From: Fimbriimonadaceae bacterium
Lineage (GTDB): Bacteria > Armatimonadota > Fimbriimonadia > Fimbriimonadales > Fimbriimonadaceae
Assembly (NCBI GenBank): GCA_019187105.1
Contig: JABAQM010000001.1
Coordinates: 1,178,001-1,242,000 of the forward strand
DNA: 64,000 bases
Direction: 5' to 3'
Position numbers and translations under genes: made by a program. Positions 61,943-64,000 of the stretch are shown piece after piece; within the stretch, counting starts at the first letter, position 1, and each line of letters begins with the position of its first letter. A model generated the notes under the pieces. The model ran no database searches, had not been told where the DNA came from, and saw nothing but the letters and a program-made list of their open reading frames with translations.

Positions 61943-64000
61943 TCATTGGTTAGGTGGAACCGCTGAGAAGCGCGGCGCCATGGTCTGGAAGTAGACGTCG
62001 GTAACGCCACCTCTCGTACTCGTCCAGAAGAGCCAGAACAGGCCCGGCCGCCGCAGGCCGAGGTCGACCCCATTCATATTGATCGGGTCGATTGCCGCGG
62101 TCAGGGCTGCCTCGTTGACGGCCTGTTCGATCGGCACCGTCGCCTCGACCGTTTCCTCGATCAAAGTTACCGGGGCCTGAATGTTGATGTTCGCGATCGT
62201 CCTGCCCTGCTCATCCAGTCCGTTGTAGCGGACCGAGAGGTTGTTCATGTCCTCCAACTCGGAGGTGAAGTACACCTTGCCGGTTGACGGCTCGACCTGA
62301 TAGAAGGAGCCGGCGGGCATGCCCGTTACTTGGAAGGAAGTGATGCGCCCATCGATGTCGGTCTCAACTGCGGTAGGCAGCTGAATACCGAATCTGAGGG
62401 TTCTCATGAAGGGACGCGAGATTTGAGTACCTTCGGAGGCCGTGCGCGTGAACGTGAGCAGGTAACGGTCATTGCGTACAGGATCGGGCGCCGCCGCACC
62501 GGAGTTCTGCGAGGTACCCCAGTAGCTAAACCCGGCAAGATCGCTTCGCTCGCCATAGAACCGGTCGTCGAACACGAGCGTGCCGTTGCGATAGTTCGCC
62601 GCCAAGCCCGTGCTAACCCGGATGGCGTTTGGCGCGCTAATGACTTCCAGCCGCATGTCGCGCGGGATCATCGCACCCGAGAATCGAACGGAACCGACCC
62701 GTGGATCGACGTAGACCTTACCGCCCAACAGGCAGTCGTAGACCAGCGTGAAGCTGAGCGAGTCGTATTGTCGGCTGTTTTTGTCGATGATCGACGTTCG
62801 GCTCGAGCCAACCCGACTGACGATATCCACGTTGCCAAGGTCCGCCTCGCGGGTCGACCAATCGATGCCGTTCGACCAATAGACGCCGGCAACCGGATCC
62901 TGAACCAGGGCCGAATATCCCGTTGGGAACGTCCGCAGCCGGGGTCGCTCGCCACGCGGAGCCACGGGGAAGCCGCGTCCGTCGGAAACGAGCCTCATCA
63001 GGAAGGCTTCGCTCTGGGCCCGGCCGCGAAGTTTGGCCGTATACAGGAGATCGATGACCGCATCCGATCCGGAGTTACGGTATCGACGCACCTGGGCCGA
63101 CAGGGATGTGATCGACTCATAGCCGTTGCCGACCTCCAAGCTCCTCGGTCGAGACCACGTATTATTGTTGCCGGTGAAGGTCGCATTGAAGACCTGCGAC
63201 AAGCCGCCGGCGCTGGCGATGTAAAACACCGATGCGTTGTTGCCGACCTGGATGAGCGCAGGTCGACCCTTGCGGACTTCCGGATCATAGCCGTTGCCGT
63301 TGCTGTCGGCCATGGCAATCGGATCGCTAATCGAAATCGATCCATCCTGGGCGACCGTGACTCGTGCGATGAACAGCTTGCTGACGAGTTCCAGCGCACC
63401 GCGGGTGCTTCGTTTCATCGCCTCGCCCACGAATGACATGTAAAGATTGGTCTCGAAGCTCCGATTGCCAGGGGCATCCAGCGGATTGAACGGCGCATAG
63501 GAGGCAAAGGTCGGCGAGCCAAACTTGATCGACTCGGGGACGATCGACTCGCCGGTGGCCAATGGTCCGAAATGCACGTCCGGGTTGTTTGGATACGGGC
63601 CAACGCTCTTGCGGAACCAGGAGGCGCCGCTCACCGGAGCGAATGCGTTCAGATCGCGCATCGGGCTCGATCCCGGCGCTCCGTTTTGACCGGATCCGTT
63701 AAGGGCGGCAACGTAGATCCGCCACTGGTCGTTTCGAGTGCTCGGATCGGTGAAGTCGGTCTCCGTGCGATTGCGCGGATTCCAGCCAGGAGTGCTACCG
63801 CTCTCAAGTCGGTCACTCGACCAAGCTACAACCAGATTGCCGTTGCCGTCGCGGATACCGCTGGGTCCGCGGTTGGACCACAGGAACGACTCCGTTCCGT
63901 TAACGATGTCCTCGACCATCGGCGCCGACTTGGTGGTTCGGCGGTTGGTCAGACGCGCTTCGCGAACGGTGAACTGCAGAGCGAAACCTGGATCGGCGTA
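61943..64000 (-). CDS. Large secreted-type protein of unknown function (partial, N-terminus beyond right edge)
   Basis: The frame is open from the stop at 61943 to the right edge, at least 685 residues; an ATG at 63919 is internal to it. The sequence is rich in Asn, Ser, Thr, Gly and Arg with beta-strand patterns (NLVVAWSSDRLESGSTPGWN, FTGNNNTWSRPRSL, VDVYFQTMAPRF). Near the end a domain reads AGSFYQVEPSTGKVYFTSELED, like cadherin/Ig-type folds. Because it lies just upstream of the pil operon it might be a surface adhesin or pilus-associated protein, but no motif shows that. No known family is recognised. Confidence 0.8.
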   Translation of the reverse strand, partial: YADPGFALQFTVREARLTNRRTTKSAPMVEDIVNGTESFLWSNRGPSGIRDGNGNLVVAWSSDRLESGSTPGWNPRNRTETDFTDPSTRNDQWRIYVAALNGSGQNGAPGSSPMRDLNAFAPVSGASWFRKSVGPYPNNPDVHFGPLATGESIVPESIKFGSPTFASYAPFNPLDAPGNRSFETNLYMSFVGEAMKRSTRGALELVSKLFIARVTVAQDGSISISDPIAMADSNGNGYDPEVRKGRPALIQVGNNASVFYIASAGGLSQVFNATFTGNNNTWSRPRSLEVGNGYESITSLSAQVRRYRNSGSDAVIDLLYTAKLRGRAQSEAFLMRLVSDGRGFPVAPRGERPRLRTFPTGYSALVQDPVAGVYWSNGIDWSTREADLGNVDIVSRVGSSRTSIIDKNSRQYDSLSFTLVYDCLLGGKVYVDPRVGSVRFSGAMIPRDMRLEVISAPNAIRVSTGLAANYRNGTLVFDDRFYGERSDLAGFSYWGTSQNSGAAAPDPVRNDRYLLTFTRTASEGTQISRPFMRTLRFGIQLPTAVETDIDGRITSFQVTGMPAGSFYQVEPSTGKVYFTSELEDMNNLSVRYNGLDEQGRTIANINIQAPVTLIEETVEATVPIEQAVNEAALTAAIDPINMNGVDLGLRRPGLFWLFWTSTRGGVTDVYFQTMAPRFSAVPPNQ

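Noticed and set aside
61943-64000. PilY1-type pilus tip adhesin
   Set aside because: Position near the pil operon is suggestive, but no PilY1 C-terminal propeller or calcium-binding motif was found, and a terminator separates it from pilM.

Overview
The window looks like a chromosome segment from a diderm, fairly GC-rich (about 60% by eye) environmental bacterium, most plausibly Armatimonadota close to Fimbriimonas. This is an inference from the mix of features: PEP-CTERM surface proteins, an H-X9-DG pseudopilin-like protein, DUF1800, several DinB proteins, a type IV pilus secretin cluster and KDO synthesis. No 16S rRNA or other taxonomic marker is present to prove it. Genes are packed tightly. 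Apart from the roughly 300 bp at 8698-8994, no gene-free stretch approaches 300 bp.

Left part (1-5790, minus strand): one operon starting with a pseudopilin-like protein, then a fused rhamnulose-phosphate aldolase/lactaldehyde dehydrogenase, rhamnulokinase, LutA and LutB (LutB runs off the left edge). Together they would take L-rhamnulose to DHAP and L-lactate, and L-lactate to pyruvate. Next come an M1 aminopeptidase, an RRM protein, a 21-repeat WD40 protein of lower GC, PdxS, two PEP-CTERM proteins, a VOC enzyme, a RAYT transposase flanked by three REP palindromes, and an M32 carboxypeptidase (5838-17459).

Middle (17467-49931): a mixture of housekeeping and accessory genes. These include a polytopic membrane protein, PheT (no OB domain), Lpd, a DMT exporter, DUF1800, AIM24, a LolA-like protein, ThrS (no TGS domain), LtrA, an APC permease, DinB proteins, LigA coupled to an OGG1-type glycosylase, PurH, a PIG-L deacetylase, tmRNA, two related lipoproteins, KdsD, arginase, PdxT, and two related membrane proteins.

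Right part (50025-61822, minus strand): a tight run pilM-pilN-pilO-pilP-STN protein-secretin-aroK-aroB-small membrane protein-PASTA pseudokinase-rpe-small membrane protein-ribD, ending at an intrinsic terminator. Its gene order combines the proteobacterial pilMNOPQ/hofMNOPQ-aroKB...rpe arrangement with the Firmicute PASTA kinase...rpe arrangement. Nearly every pilus protein carries a Gly/Pro/Ala-rich low-complexity segment. A large secreted protein of unknown function enters from the right edge.

Two genome-wide habits are visible. First, at least fourteen genes have a TANNNT -10 box only 6-8 nt before the start codon and no Shine-Dalgarno, as expected for leaderless mRNA. Second, downstream genes often begin inside the upstream stop codon (ATGA, GTGA, TTGA and one apparent CTGA).
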